From: Pelomonas sp965229315
GTDB taxonomy: Bacteria; Pseudomonadota; Gammaproteobacteria; Burkholderiales; Burkholderiaceae_C
NCBI RefSeq assembly: GCF_965229315.1
Contig: NZ_CBDDJA010000001.1
Span: forward strand, 744,001 to 808,000
Direction: 5' to 3'
Length of the DNA: 64,000 nt
Part shown: positions 36,492 to 45,352 of the stretch, one piece after another
How the letters are laid out: every line of letters begins with the position of its first letter
How positions within the stretch are numbered: the first letter of the stretch is position 1
Position numbers and translations under genes: made by a program
The notes under the pieces: generated by a model
What the model was told of the DNA's origin: nothing
Seen by the model: only the letters and a program-made list of their open reading frames with translations
The model's database searches: none

Positions 36492-38580
36492 CGTCGAGCG
36501 CCTCGGCGGATTCCCAGGTCAGGACGACCATGGTGCCACGCCCGGGGCCACCGTCAATCTGCAGCTCCGCGCCCACGGCCAGCGCCCGTTCGCGCATGCC
36601 CACCAGGCCCAGTTGCGCGGGCTGGCCGGGCGCGGTCTCGGCCAGCGGCGTGAAGCCGTCGCCGTCGTCCTCCACGCGCATCTCCAGCAGCCCCTCGTCG
36701 CCTTCCAGCCGCACGGTGATCTGCCGGGCGTTGGCATGGTGCAGCGCGTTGTGCAGTGCCTCGCGCGCCACCATGAAGACGGCGTATTCGATGTCGGCCG
36801 GCCAGCGCTGCAGCTGCGCCTCCTCGCTGGCCAGCAGCGTCACCTGCACGCCGCTGGCGGCAGCGTCGTGCTGGCGGATCTCGTTGTCGATGGCGGCGGC
36901 CAGGCCCAGCTCGTCCAGCAGCGGCGGGCGCAGCTCGGCCAACACGCTGCGCACCTGGCGGTTGGCCTGCGCGACAAGGTCGGCGATGCGCTCGCTGAGC
37001 CGGTCGCGCTGCTCGCCCGCGGCGCTGCGGTAGGCCTCCCAGTGCAGGCGCAGCGCGGCCAGCGTCTGGCCCAGCTCGTCGTGCAGCGACCGCGCGAGCT
37101 TGCGGCTGGTCTGCTTCTCCTGCTCCAGCAGGCGGTGGTTGAGCTGCGCGATCTCGTCGCGCGCCGACGCCATCAGCCGGGCCTGCGCGGCGCGCGCGCT
37201 GACGTCGCGCAGCATGAGGCCGAAGCGCGCCGCGCCGGGCGCCGGGCCGAGGGCGTAGATCGCGCCCTCGAAGCGGCGCTCAGGGCCTTGCAGCGCGATC
37301 TCGCAGCGGCCCTCCACCTGGGCCTGGCGCAGCCATGCGGCGGCGTGCTGGGCGCCGGGCAGCAGCTCGTCGAGCCGGCGGCCCACGGCGTCGGCGGGCG
37401 GGTGGCCGCTGAGGGCCTGCGCGCCGCCGCTCCACGCCAGCACGCGGCCGTCGGCGTCCAGCGTGGCCAGCAGGGTGTCCAGTGCCGCGTCGGCCAGCGT
37501 GCCCAGGCCGCTGGCCGTCGCGGCGGGCGCGGCCCGCTCGGTCACTCGCACCTGCGCGGGCGCGCTGCCGCGGGTCAGGTCGGCATCGAAGCGTGGGGCC
37601 CGGGGCGTCAGCAGCCGGCGCGCGGCCCAGTAGCCGGCGGCGGCCAGCACCAGCGCCGTGGCGACGCCCGCCCACAGCATGGTGCGCGTCAGCGCACGCA
37701 GCGGCGCCAGCGCGGCATCCTCGCTCTGCAGCACGATGGCGCGCCACGGCAGGATGGGCGCCTCGCCGCCACTGATGCCGCGCAAGGCCGACTGCGCCAC
37801 CAGCCAGCGCTGCGCGCCGGATTGCTGGTCGGACGCCCAGGCCTGCGCGGGCGCGCCGGCGGCCGGCAGGTCGGCGGGCAGCGTGGTGCCGGGCACGACG
37901 CTGCGGGTGCCGGGCTCGGTCACGACAAGGCCGCGCAGCCCTTGCGCGGCGGCCGCGTCCGGCTCGCCCAGGCCCAGCGCGAGCTGCTCGCGCACCCAGC
38001 CCAGGCCCAGGTGCGCGGTGACGACGGCGACCACCTCGCCCGCGTCGTTCAGCACCGGCTCGCCGATGTCGATGAGTTCGCTGGCGCCGCCCGGGAGCCT
38101 GGCCATCAGCGGCGCCAGCAGCACGGCCTCGTGCAGGTCGCCCACCATGCCGTCGATGCCGCGCCTGAACACCGGCCGCTCGGCAAGCGACCCGCCCTCC
38201 AGCCAGCCGCGGCTGCCGGCCAGCACCTGGCCGTCCGGCGTGACCAGCCCCACCCAGACGAAGCGCGGCGAACGCGCCACGAGATGGTCCAGCTCCGCAC
38301 GCGCGCGCGACAGCGGCGCGCCCGGCCGCAGCAGCGGCGAGCGGGCCAGGATGCGCACCTGGCTGACCGCGTCGCGCAGCGCCAGCTGCAGCTGCAGGCC
38401 CAGCACGTCGGCGCGCTGCTGGTTGCGCACCAGGCTGCGCTCGACCAGCTCCTGGCCCAGCAAGCGGTGCTGCAAGGCCAGCAGCACGCAGGTCAGCACC
38501 GCCACCGCGAGCGCCGGCAGCAGCGCGAAGCGCCACGCGGGGCGCGCGGCCAGGCGACGGGGCGGTGACGGGGCGGCCAT
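36469..38580 (-). CDS. Membrane sensor histidine kinase, HisKA_3 type
   Basis: The 703-residue kinase has an N-terminal helix (about 16-37), a periplasmic dCache-like sensor (to about 300), a second helix (TMLWAGVATALVLAAAGYWAA), a PAS domain (TLLATLDADGRVLAWSG) and the dimerisation domain with phospho-His in LARSLHDELGQTLAALRLH. A GHKL ATPase follows (REALHNALHHANA, EDDGDGFTP, GLVGMRERA). The start at 38580 is chosen because the signal anchor begins shortly after it. The cognate regulator is the overlapping downstream gene. The sensed signal is unknown. Confidence 0.92.
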   Translation of the reverse strand: MAAPSPPRRLAARPAWRFALLPALAVAVLTCVLLALQHRLLGQELVERSLVRNQQRADVLGLQLQLALRDAVSQVRILARSPLLRPGAPLSRARAELDHLVARSPRFVWVGLVTPDGQVLAGSRGWLEGGSLAERPVFRRGIDGMVGDLHEAVLLAPLMARLPGGASELIDIGEPVLNDAGEVVAVVTAHLGLGWVREQLALGLGEPDAAAAQGLRGLVVTEPGTRSVVPGTTLPADLPAAGAPAQAWASDQQSGAQRWLVAQSALRGISGGEAPILPWRAIVLQSEDAALAPLRALTRTMLWAGVATALVLAAAGYWAARRLLTPRAPRFDADLTRGSAPAQVRVTERAAPAATASGLGTLADAALDTLLATLDADGRVLAWSGGAQALSGHPPADAVGRRLDELLPGAQHAAAWLRQAQVEGRCEIALQGPERRFEGAIYALGPAPGAARFGLMLRDVSARAAQARLMASARDEIAQLNHRLLEQEKQTSRKLARSLHDELGQTLAALRLHWEAYRSAAGEQRDRLSERIADLVAQANRQVRSVLAELRPPLLDELGLAAAIDNEIRQHDAAASGVQVTLLASEEAQLQRWPADIEYAVFMVAREALHNALHHANARQITVRLEGDEGLLEMRVEDDGDGFTPLAETAPGQPAQLGLVGMRERALAVGAELQIDGGPGRGTMVVLTWESAEALDDEPHLFG

Positions 38581-38715
38581 GCCGCAACTGTCGCCGACGC
38601 CGGGCGCGTCCGGCACGCGAGTTGTGTAGGGGATTCTGGACAGCTGCTGTGGGGCTTGGCGGATACCCCCGCCGACCCCCTCGCCAGCGGCGGCTGCGGT
38701 GCGCAAGATCGCGCC

Positions 38716-39159
38716 ATGCCCGCCCACGATCCCGCCCAAGCCCAAGCCCACGTGGACGCCGAGGCGCCGCTGATCCTGATCGCAGGCACCGTGCCCGATG
38801 CCACCGAGGCCCTGCTTCGCGAGTCAGGCTGCCGCGTGCGCAAGACCGGCAGCGCCGCGGCCGCGCTGCGCCTGGCAGCGGAGGTGCCCGGGCCGCGCCT
38901 GGTGCTGGTGGGCGACACGGTGGGCGAGCACAGCGGCCTGGAGGTGGTGAGCCGGCTGCGAGAACAGCCCGCCACGCGCAGGCTGCCGCTGCTCTATCTG
39001 GGCGGCGGCGACGAAGAACTGGCGCTGGCGCTGGGCGCGAACGACTGCCTGAGCCTGCCGCTGCGCCCGCTGGTGCTGCTGGCGCGCGTGCAGGCGCAGC
39101 TGCGCCTGCAGCGACTGGCCGAGCTGACGGCGCCCGGGGTGCTGGGCGCCGCGCGCTGA
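38716..39159 (+). CDS. Receiver-like (CheY fold) protein
   Basis: The 147-residue protein has a receiver-like fold: ILIAGTVPDATEALLRESGC, LVLVGDTVGEHSGLEVVSRLRE with a possible phosphoacceptor Asp, and LALALGANDCLSLPLRPLVLLARVQAQL resembling the end of a receiver. The N-terminal acidic pair and the usual conserved Lys are poorly preserved, so it may be a degenerate receiver. It diverges from the histidine kinase (136 bp between starts) and may belong to the same circuit. Confidence 0.65.
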   Translation: MPAHDPAQAQAHVDAEAPLILIAGTVPDATEALLRESGCRVRKTGSAAAALRLAAEVPGPRLVLVGDTVGEHSGLEVVSRLREQPATRRLPLLYLGGGDEELALALGANDCLSLPLRPLVLLARVQAQLRLQRLAELTAPGVLGAAR

Positions 39160-39186
39160 CCCGCTCGCGTCAGCACCGTCGCTGCT

Positions 39187-40707
39187 TCAGCGGGTGCCTT
39201 GGGCTCCGGTGAGGGCGTGTGCCGGCGCTTCGCGTTGCGACGCCAGGTTCAGGGCGAGGTGACCGGCGGCGGTTTTCTCGACGGCCACAGGCACCGGATG
39301 AGGGGTCCCTGCGGCATCGAGGTGGACCGACTGCAGGTGCCAGTCCTTGACGCCCGTCGCGGTGACCGTCATCCACAGGATGGAGCCGGTGTTGTTGTCC
39401 GCGTCGCTGAAGCCGTCGAAGACGAAGTTGCCCAGGCTGTAGATCACCGGCTTGCCGTCGATGATCTCGGTGTCCTGGCGCACATGCGGATGCGTGCCGA
39501 CCACGGCGTCTGCGCCGGCGCGGATCATCAGGCGGGCGAGGGCGCGCTGGCGCGCATGCGAGGTGTCGCTGTGCTCCTGCCCCCAGTGCATATAAGGGAT
39601 GACGATGTCGGCCTGCGCCCGGGCCGCGCGGATGTCGGCGACGATCTGCTCCTCGTCTGCCCAGGCGATGCCCGGGCTGCCCGGGCCGGCTTCGAAGCGG
39701 CGCGGGAACATCTCGTTGTAGCCGAGCAGCGCGATGCGCAGCCCCTGGCGCTCGATGATGGCGGGCTGGTGGGCCGAGCGCAGGTCGGTGCCGCCGCCGA
39801 AGTAAGGCAGGCCGGCCTGCTGCAGCCGGCCGAGCATCTGCGCGAAGGCGTCCGGGCCGAAGTCTCCGGAATGGTTGTTGGCCAGTGAGACGACGTCCAC
39901 GTGGCGGCGCAGCGCGTCCAGCACGCGCGGGCGAGCGCGGAACGTCCAGGGCTTGACGGCCCGCGTGCCGCCGGTGGCGATGACGCATTCGAGGTTGGCG
40001 ATGCGCAGGTCCGCCGCCTTCAAGTCCTGCGTGACGCTGCTGAACGGGTCCCGTCCGCGGGCAATGGTGCGCCCCGGGCCGTCGGCCAGCATGACGTCGC
40101 CCATCCACGCCAGCCGGACCGTGGCCGTGCTTGCATTCACGCGGGCAAAACCGGGTACGCGCGCCGCCGCGTGCGCGCTGTCCCCGGTCGCGTCCACGCG
40201 CGCCCAGCCCGCGTGCGTCGAGCCCTTGCCCGCCAACGCGCAGCCCCAGGCCAACTCGCGGCCCAGCTTCGGCGAGTAGACCCGCTGCCAGCCCGACAAG
40301 GTCGGCCGCCATGCCGCGCCCTCTTCTAGGACTTCGCCGCCCGCGGCAGGCCAGCGGCTTTGCGAGAGCACCACCGGACCCCCACCGCCCTCCAGGTCCA
40401 GCACGGTGATGACGACCTGGGCGACCCGGTCCGTGCCCGCCGCATCGCCCAAGGCCACGGCGCGCACTTCGTAGCTGTCGCCCACCTTGACGCTCGCCGG
40501 CGCCAGCGGGTCGGTCCCGGCTGCCACGCGCAGCGTCGACGTGGACTCGCCCGTGCGCATGCCGCAGAGCAGCTCCGTGGGCGCCGCCTGCCCTGCGCAC
40601 GCGGCTGCCGACGCCAGGCCCAGCAGCGTGCACAGGAGGGCGCGCGTGCTGGACGCAGCCGAGGCGCCATCGCGACGACGCGCCGCGAGCCAAGCAAGAC
40701 CGACCAT
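39187..40707 (-). CDS. CapA-family (PGA_cap) metallophosphatase-like exported protein
   Basis: The 506-residue protein has a signal peptide (about 19-40) after MVGLAWLAARRRDG. A beta-rich N-terminal region of about 170 residues follows. The calcineurin-like CapA domain has RLAWMGDVMLADG, LRIANLECVIA, SLANNHSGDFG, LLGYNEMF, IPYMHWGQEHSDT and VVGTHPHVRQDTEII. Proteins of this family are linked to poly-gamma-glutamate capsule synthesis, but no capBC is nearby, so the role here is open. The 219-bp gap to the next gene holds its promoter region. Confidence 0.87.
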   Translation of the reverse strand: MVGLAWLAARRRDGASAASSTRALLCTLLGLASAAACAGQAAPTELLCGMRTGESTSTLRVAAGTDPLAPASVKVGDSYEVRAVALGDAAGTDRVAQVVITVLDLEGGGGPVVLSQSRWPAAGGEVLEEGAAWRPTLSGWQRVYSPKLGRELAWGCALAGKGSTHAGWARVDATGDSAHAAARVPGFARVNASTATVRLAWMGDVMLADGPGRTIARGRDPFSSVTQDLKAADLRIANLECVIATGGTRAVKPWTFRARPRVLDALRRHVDVVSLANNHSGDFGPDAFAQMLGRLQQAGLPYFGGGTDLRSAHQPAIIERQGLRIALLGYNEMFPRRFEAGPGSPGIAWADEEQIVADIRAARAQADIVIPYMHWGQEHSDTSHARQRALARLMIRAGADAVVGTHPHVRQDTEIIDGKPVIYSLGNFVFDGFSDADNNTGSILWMTVTATGVKDWHLQSVHLDAAGTPHPVPVAVEKTAAGHLALNLASQREAPAHALTGAQGTR

Positions 40708-40926
40708 GGCAATTCCGCCGTGAAGAGAGGGGAGTGCTGCGCCTGCGCAGCACCTGCTATGCCATTGAACGAAGTGCCAGGCCTGCGATGGACATGGCTG
40801 CGAACTTCTTTTCGGGATTGGCCCGTCCGCCGCGCCCGTCTTCCATCCGCGTGTCCGTTCCGCGCCGCCCATCTCGTTCAACCGGTAGGACGGCCTGCTG
40901 TGTCGCGCTGTCACCAAGGGGGTCCG

Positions 40927-41724
40927 ATGGATGGGTTGTTCAAGGCACTGCTGACGGCAGGCGCCGTGTTGCTTGTGATGGTGGCGGCGCGACACGGCGG
41001 GCGCCGGTTCGCAGGGGTGGTCGCCGCGCTGCCGACCATCACGGCGCCGACGCTGGCGTGGCTGGCGGACGAAGAGGGCACGGCGTTCGCCATCAGCGCG
41101 GCGGTGGGCAGCGTTGCCGCCTGCGCCATGCTGGCGGCCTTCGCGCTGGGCTATGCGCGCGCCGCGCGGCACGGCGGCAGTGCGGTCGCGCTCGTCTGCG
41201 GCCTGGGCGCTGCACTGGGCATGGCTGTCCCGGCCGGCGTGGCCAGTGCCGACCTGACTTGCGCGCTGGCGCTGGCGGTTGGGTGCTGTGCGCTGGCCTT
41301 CGCCGCGATGCCCAAGCCGCGCGCGGACGTCGTGGCGACGGCGCGCTCATCCCGGTCGATGTGGCTCGTCGCAGCGGCTGCGGGAGTGCTCACGGCGATC
41401 GCGGCGTCCGTCGGCCCGGCAATGGGCGGCTTCGCGACCGGCCTGCTGTCGTCGATCCCGCTGGTCACCGGGTCGGTGGCCATGGTCGAACATGCCAGCA
41501 GCGGGCACCGCGCCGCCGCGAATTTCCTGCGCGGCTATGTCGGTGGGCTCTTTGGCAAGGCGGCGTTTGGCACGGTCTTCGCCCTGCTGGCCCCCCGCAT
41601 CGGCGCTGTCGCGGCGTTGTCGCTGGCTTGCGCCTGTGCCTGCCTGGTGTCGGCCACCCGCTGGCGCGCGCTGCCTGTGGGCGCCAGCGCCTTGACAGCT
41701 CGCCCGTCGCGCGTGCCGGAGTGA
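40927..41724 (+). CDS. Multi-pass membrane protein of unknown function
   Basis: This 265-residue protein is almost entirely hydrophobic, with about eight to nine predicted helices. Noticeable stretches: RFAGVVAALPTITAPTLAWL, GAALGMAVPAG and GFATGLLSSIPLVTGSVAMVEHASSG, the two halves looking like an internal duplication of about 130 residues (each has a PT/IP pair within a helix). AAGGGG lies before the ATG at 40927. Not recognised; possibly a small transporter. Confidence 0.65.
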   Translation: MDGLFKALLTAGAVLLVMVAARHGGRRFAGVVAALPTITAPTLAWLADEEGTAFAISAAVGSVAACAMLAAFALGYARAARHGGSAVALVCGLGAALGMAVPAGVASADLTCALALAVGCCALAFAAMPKPRADVVATARSSRSMWLVAAAAGVLTAIAASVGPAMGGFATGLLSSIPLVTGSVAMVEHASSGHRAAANFLRGYVGGLFGKAAFGTVFALLAPRIGAVAALSLACACACLVSATRWRALPVGASALTARPSRVPE

Positions 41725-41831
41725 CCCGATGGCGCCATCACCACTGCTTCTAGGGAGGCGCGACAGCCTGGAGCAGGCTGCACGCCCGCTACGATCACCG
41801 CTCCGAAGATCCTTTGGGACGGTACGACGAG

Positions 41832-42386
41832 ATGGGGGAAGTGACGCTGTTGATCGGACGTGCCCGCGACGGCGACCGCGAGGCCTTCGACCGGATCTTC
41901 GAGCTGCTCTATCCCGAGCTTCGGCGGGTCGCCCACCGGCGCCTGGCGCGCAGCTCCCGCGACGGTGTGATGGAGACCACCGCGCTGGTCAACGAGTGCT
42001 ATCTCAAGTTCCTCAAGCGCGAGGCGCTGACCCCGGCGGACCGCGCCCACTTCCTGGCCTACTCGGCGACGGTGATGCGCTCGATCATCGTCGACGCCGC
42101 ACGCCTGGCGAAGACGGACCGCCGCGGCGGCGACGCGGAGCAGGTCACGCTCGATTCCGAGCTCATCGGCGCACTGCCGGCTGCGTCCGACGAAATCCTG
42201 GACATCCACGCCGCGCTGCAGGATCTCAGCCGCATCGATGCGCGGCTCGGGCAGGTGGTGGAGATGCGCTACTTCGGCGGCCTGGACGATGCCGAGATCG
42301 CCGAGGCCCTGGGCCTGTCGACACGTACCGTGCGACGCGACTGGGACAAGGCGCGGCTGCTGCTGGCCCACGCGCTTCGCAGTTGA
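41832..42386 (+). CDS. ECF-subfamily RNA polymerase sigma factor (TIGR02999-like)
   Basis: The 184-residue sigma factor has region 2 (ELLYPELRRVAHRRLARS, TTALVNECYLKFLKRE) and region 4 (DARLGQVVEMRYFGGLDDAEIAEALGLSTRTVRRDWDKARLLL). The ALVNE(C/A)YL(K/R) motif is typical of the TIGR02999 group, whose members commonly sit beside Ser/Thr kinases, as here. The ATG at 41832 is preferred to a TTG at 41814. No anti-sigma factor is adjacent. Confidence 0.9.
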   Translation: MGEVTLLIGRARDGDREAFDRIFELLYPELRRVAHRRLARSSRDGVMETTALVNECYLKFLKREALTPADRAHFLAYSATVMRSIIVDAARLAKTDRRGGDAEQVTLDSELIGALPAASDEILDIHAALQDLSRIDARLGQVVEMRYFGGLDDAEIAEALGLSTRTVRRDWDKARLLLAHALRS

Positions 42387-42414
42387 CGCCCCGTTCTCGA
42401 TTCGAAGGCGCAGC

Positions 42415-45288
42415 GTGACGCGGCTCGCCGAAATCTCCGGGCAGTGGCCTGCGCTCAGCGTGCTGCTCGATGAAGCGCTCAGCCTGCCGGCGTCCGAGCA
42501 CCAGACCTGGCTGGACAGCCTTGGCGGCGAGCACGCCGTGCACCGCGAGGCGCTGCGTGCGCTGCTGACGCACCGCCACGGCGTCGAGACCGACGACTTT
42601 CTAGGCCGGCTGCCCAAGCTGGACATCGATGCGGCGCAGCCGCCAGCCGATGGCTTGGTGCCGGGCAGCCTCGTCGGCGCGTACCGGCTGATCGCGGAGA
42701 TCGGGCGCGGCGGCATGGGCACCGTGTGGCTGGCCGAGCGCTCGGACGGCTTGATGAAGCGCCGCGTGGCGCTGAAGCTGCCGCGCGTGGCCTGGGGCGA
42801 CGCCTTTGCCGAGCGCCTCGGCCGCGAGCGGGACATCCTGGCGACCCTCGAACACCAGCACATCGCGCGGCTGTACGACGCCGGGGTCGATGCCCAGGGG
42901 CGCCCGTTCCTGGCCATGGAGCATGTCGAGGGCCAGTCCATCGACGCCTGGTGCCGCGCGCATGCGCCCAGCGTGCGCGAACGCATCGCCCTCCTGCTGC
43001 AAGTGATGGCCGCGGTGGCGCATGCGCACGCGCGGCTGGTCGTGCACCGCGACCTGAAGCCCGGCAACATCCTTGTCACGCCGGCGGGCGAGGTGCGGCT
43101 GCTGGACTTCGGCATCGCCAAGCTGATGGAGTCGGGCCGCACGCGCGACACGGCGCTGACCGAGCTGGCGGGCCGCGCGCTCACGCTCGACTACGCCAGC
43201 CCCGAGCAGATCCGCGGCGAGCCGCTGGGCACGGCCAGCGACATCTACAGCATGGCCGTGGTGGCCTACGAGGTGCTGGCCGGTGTGCGGCCGTACCGGT
43301 TGAAGCGGGCCAGCGCCGCCGATCTGGAGGAGGCCATCGCCACCGTCGAGCCGCCGCTGGCGAGCCGCAGCGCGGCGGACCCGCGCGTGGCGCGGCAGTT
43401 GCGGGGCGACCTCGACGCCATCCTGAACCAGGCCCTGAAGAAGACGCCGGCCGAACGCTATCCGACGATGGACGCGTTCGCGCAGGATCTGCAGCGTCAT
43501 CTGCAGGGCGAGCCGGTCCAGGCACGGCCCGACGGCTGGCGCTACCGCGCCGCCAAGTTCGTGCGCCGATACCGCCTGCAGGTGGCGGCGGGTGCGGCGG
43601 TCACGGTCGCGCTCGTCGCGGGCACGTCGGTCGCGTTGTGGCAGGCGCGCGAGGCCGGGCTGTCGGCGCAGCGGGCGCAGGCCGAAGCCGCCAGGGCGCG
43701 GGTCGAGGCCGCAACGGCCAAGGCGGTGCAGGGGTTCATCGAGTCGGTCTTCACCGCCAACAGCAAGTACCAGCCGGACCCGAAGAAGGCGGGCGAGACG
43801 ACCGCGCGGACGCTGCTCGACCGCGGCGTCGAGCGCATCGCCACGGACCTGGCGTCCGAGCCGGAGGCGCAGCTGCGCCTGTACGACCTGCTGGCCGAGA
43901 TGTATGGCGGCATGTGGCAGTTCGAGCAGTCCCTGGCGCTGTTTCGCCGTGCGCTCGACCTGGCCACGCGGCTCCACGGCCCGGGCAGCGACGCCGCGTT
44001 GCGCGCGTCGGCCGCCGTCGGCCACACGCTCGACGACCTGGGACAGCGGGACGAGGCCCTGGCTGTCCTGCTCAAGGCTGACGCCGCAGCCAGCCGCCGT
44101 GCCGTCGACCGCGACCTGGTGCGCATGCAGATCGACGCGGAACTCGCGCGCCTGTACATCCGCACCGACCTGCCCAAGGCCCTGGTTCGCGCGCGCAGCG
44201 CGGCCACCATCTCGCGGGCGCTGGGGCCGTCGCCGGAGGGCATCGACGCGCTGCAAATCCTCGGCGAGGTGAGCAGCACCGCAGAGCAGCCCGAGGAAGC
44301 GCGCGATGCACTCGTCGAGGCGCTCGCCTGGTCGGACCGGTTCGATGCCAAGGGCGTGCAAGGCATTCTCCTGACCGAGCTGGGCAAGGCGCAGGAACGG
44401 CTCGGCCAGCTCGAAGCGGCCGCAGCCACGCTGGCGCGCGCCGTGGCGCTGTCCGAGCAACTCGGCGATACGGCCGTGCTGCACGACGCGCGCTTCGTGC
44501 TCGCGAGGTTCCAGCTCCGCAACGGCCTGCTGCGCGACTTCCTGCGCACGGCTGGCCCGGAAATGGACTGGGCGCGCGCGCAACGGCACTATGCCCAAGC
44601 GCGCCACCTGCCCGCCCTGGTGATGGCCAACTACGGCCGGGCGCTGGTGGCCTATGGTGATGCGACTCGCGGACTGAGCGCGATCGATCAGGCACGCGCG
44701 CTGCTGCCCCCGGAAACGACGCCGAGCCTGCACGGGCAATTCATCATGGCCCGCGCGAGCGCGCTGGTCGCGCTGAACCGTCTCCCCGAGGCCGGCGCCG
44801 ACATCGAGCGCGCCGCCGTCATGTTGGCCGGCCGGGGCGAGCGCGTCGCCGAGGAAGGTCGGGTGATACGGCGTCGCTACCTGGTGGCGGCGGGCAAGGC
44901 GGGCGAGGCCTTGCAGGACTTCCAGGCCCACCCGCCGCCCGCCGCCGCGCCCGGCACCAAGCCCAATCCCTTGCTGTTGCTGCCGCGCAGGATCGAGGAG
45001 GCAACGCTGCTGCTCGCCGCCGGCCAGGCCGGCGCGGCGCACGCGGCAGCCGCTGGCGCGCTGGCCTTGATCGACGACCTGCCCGAACGCCGGTTCGCGG
45101 GCGACGCCGAGGCCCGCCTGACCGCCGTGCTGGGCGAGTCGCTGCTGCGCGACGGCCGCGCTGCTGAAGCGCTGCCCGTGCTGCAGAAGTCGCTCGCGCT
45201 CCACCTGGAGCAATACGACCCCCACAGCCCGGCGGTCGCTGACACGCGGCGCGCGCTGGCCAAGGCAAGGCGCAGCGTCGACCGGTGA
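42415..45288 (+). CDS. Membrane Ser/Thr protein kinase with C-terminal TPR-like region
   Basis: The 957-residue protein has a Hanks-type kinase domain (about residues 88-365): IGRGGMGTVWLAERSDG (P loop), VALKLPR (Lys), VHRDLKPGNILV (catalytic loop), LLDFGIAK (DFG) and DYASPEQIRG (APE-like). One membrane helix follows (about 388-410), then some 540 residues of helical repeats of TPR type, probably for protein binding outside the membrane. The GTG start at 42415, 28 bp after the sigma factor stop, has AAGG upstream. It probably regulates, or is regulated by, the neighbouring ECF factor by phosphorylation; this is inferred from the known pairing. Confidence 0.9.
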   Translation: MTRLAEISGQWPALSVLLDEALSLPASEHQTWLDSLGGEHAVHREALRALLTHRHGVETDDFLGRLPKLDIDAAQPPADGLVPGSLVGAYRLIAEIGRGGMGTVWLAERSDGLMKRRVALKLPRVAWGDAFAERLGRERDILATLEHQHIARLYDAGVDAQGRPFLAMEHVEGQSIDAWCRAHAPSVRERIALLLQVMAAVAHAHARLVVHRDLKPGNILVTPAGEVRLLDFGIAKLMESGRTRDTALTELAGRALTLDYASPEQIRGEPLGTASDIYSMAVVAYEVLAGVRPYRLKRASAADLEEAIATVEPPLASRSAADPRVARQLRGDLDAILNQALKKTPAERYPTMDAFAQDLQRHLQGEPVQARPDGWRYRAAKFVRRYRLQVAAGAAVTVALVAGTSVALWQAREAGLSAQRAQAEAARARVEAATAKAVQGFIESVFTANSKYQPDPKKAGETTARTLLDRGVERIATDLASEPEAQLRLYDLLAEMYGGMWQFEQSLALFRRALDLATRLHGPGSDAALRASAAVGHTLDDLGQRDEALAVLLKADAAASRRAVDRDLVRMQIDAELARLYIRTDLPKALVRARSAATISRALGPSPEGIDALQILGEVSSTAEQPEEARDALVEALAWSDRFDAKGVQGILLTELGKAQERLGQLEAAAATLARAVALSEQLGDTAVLHDARFVLARFQLRNGLLRDFLRTAGPEMDWARAQRHYAQARHLPALVMANYGRALVAYGDATRGLSAIDQARALLPPETTPSLHGQFIMARASALVALNRLPEAGADIERAAVMLAGRGERVAEEGRVIRRRYLVAAGKAGEALQDFQAHPPPAAAPGTKPNPLLLLPRRIEEATLLLAAGQAGAAHAAAAGALALIDDLPERRFAGDAEARLTAVLGESLLRDGRAAEALPVLQKSLALHLEQYDPHSPAVADTRRALAKARRSVDR

Positions 45289-45352
45289 GGGCCCCGCAGG
45301 CCTGCCGCTGCCGGCAGGCGCTTGAAGCCAGCCACAGGCTGCCCCGCTAGCG

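Noticed and set aside
36481..38568. Long plus-strand open frame opposite the histidine kinase
   Set aside because: Low-complexity translation; the minus strand carries all kinase motifs.
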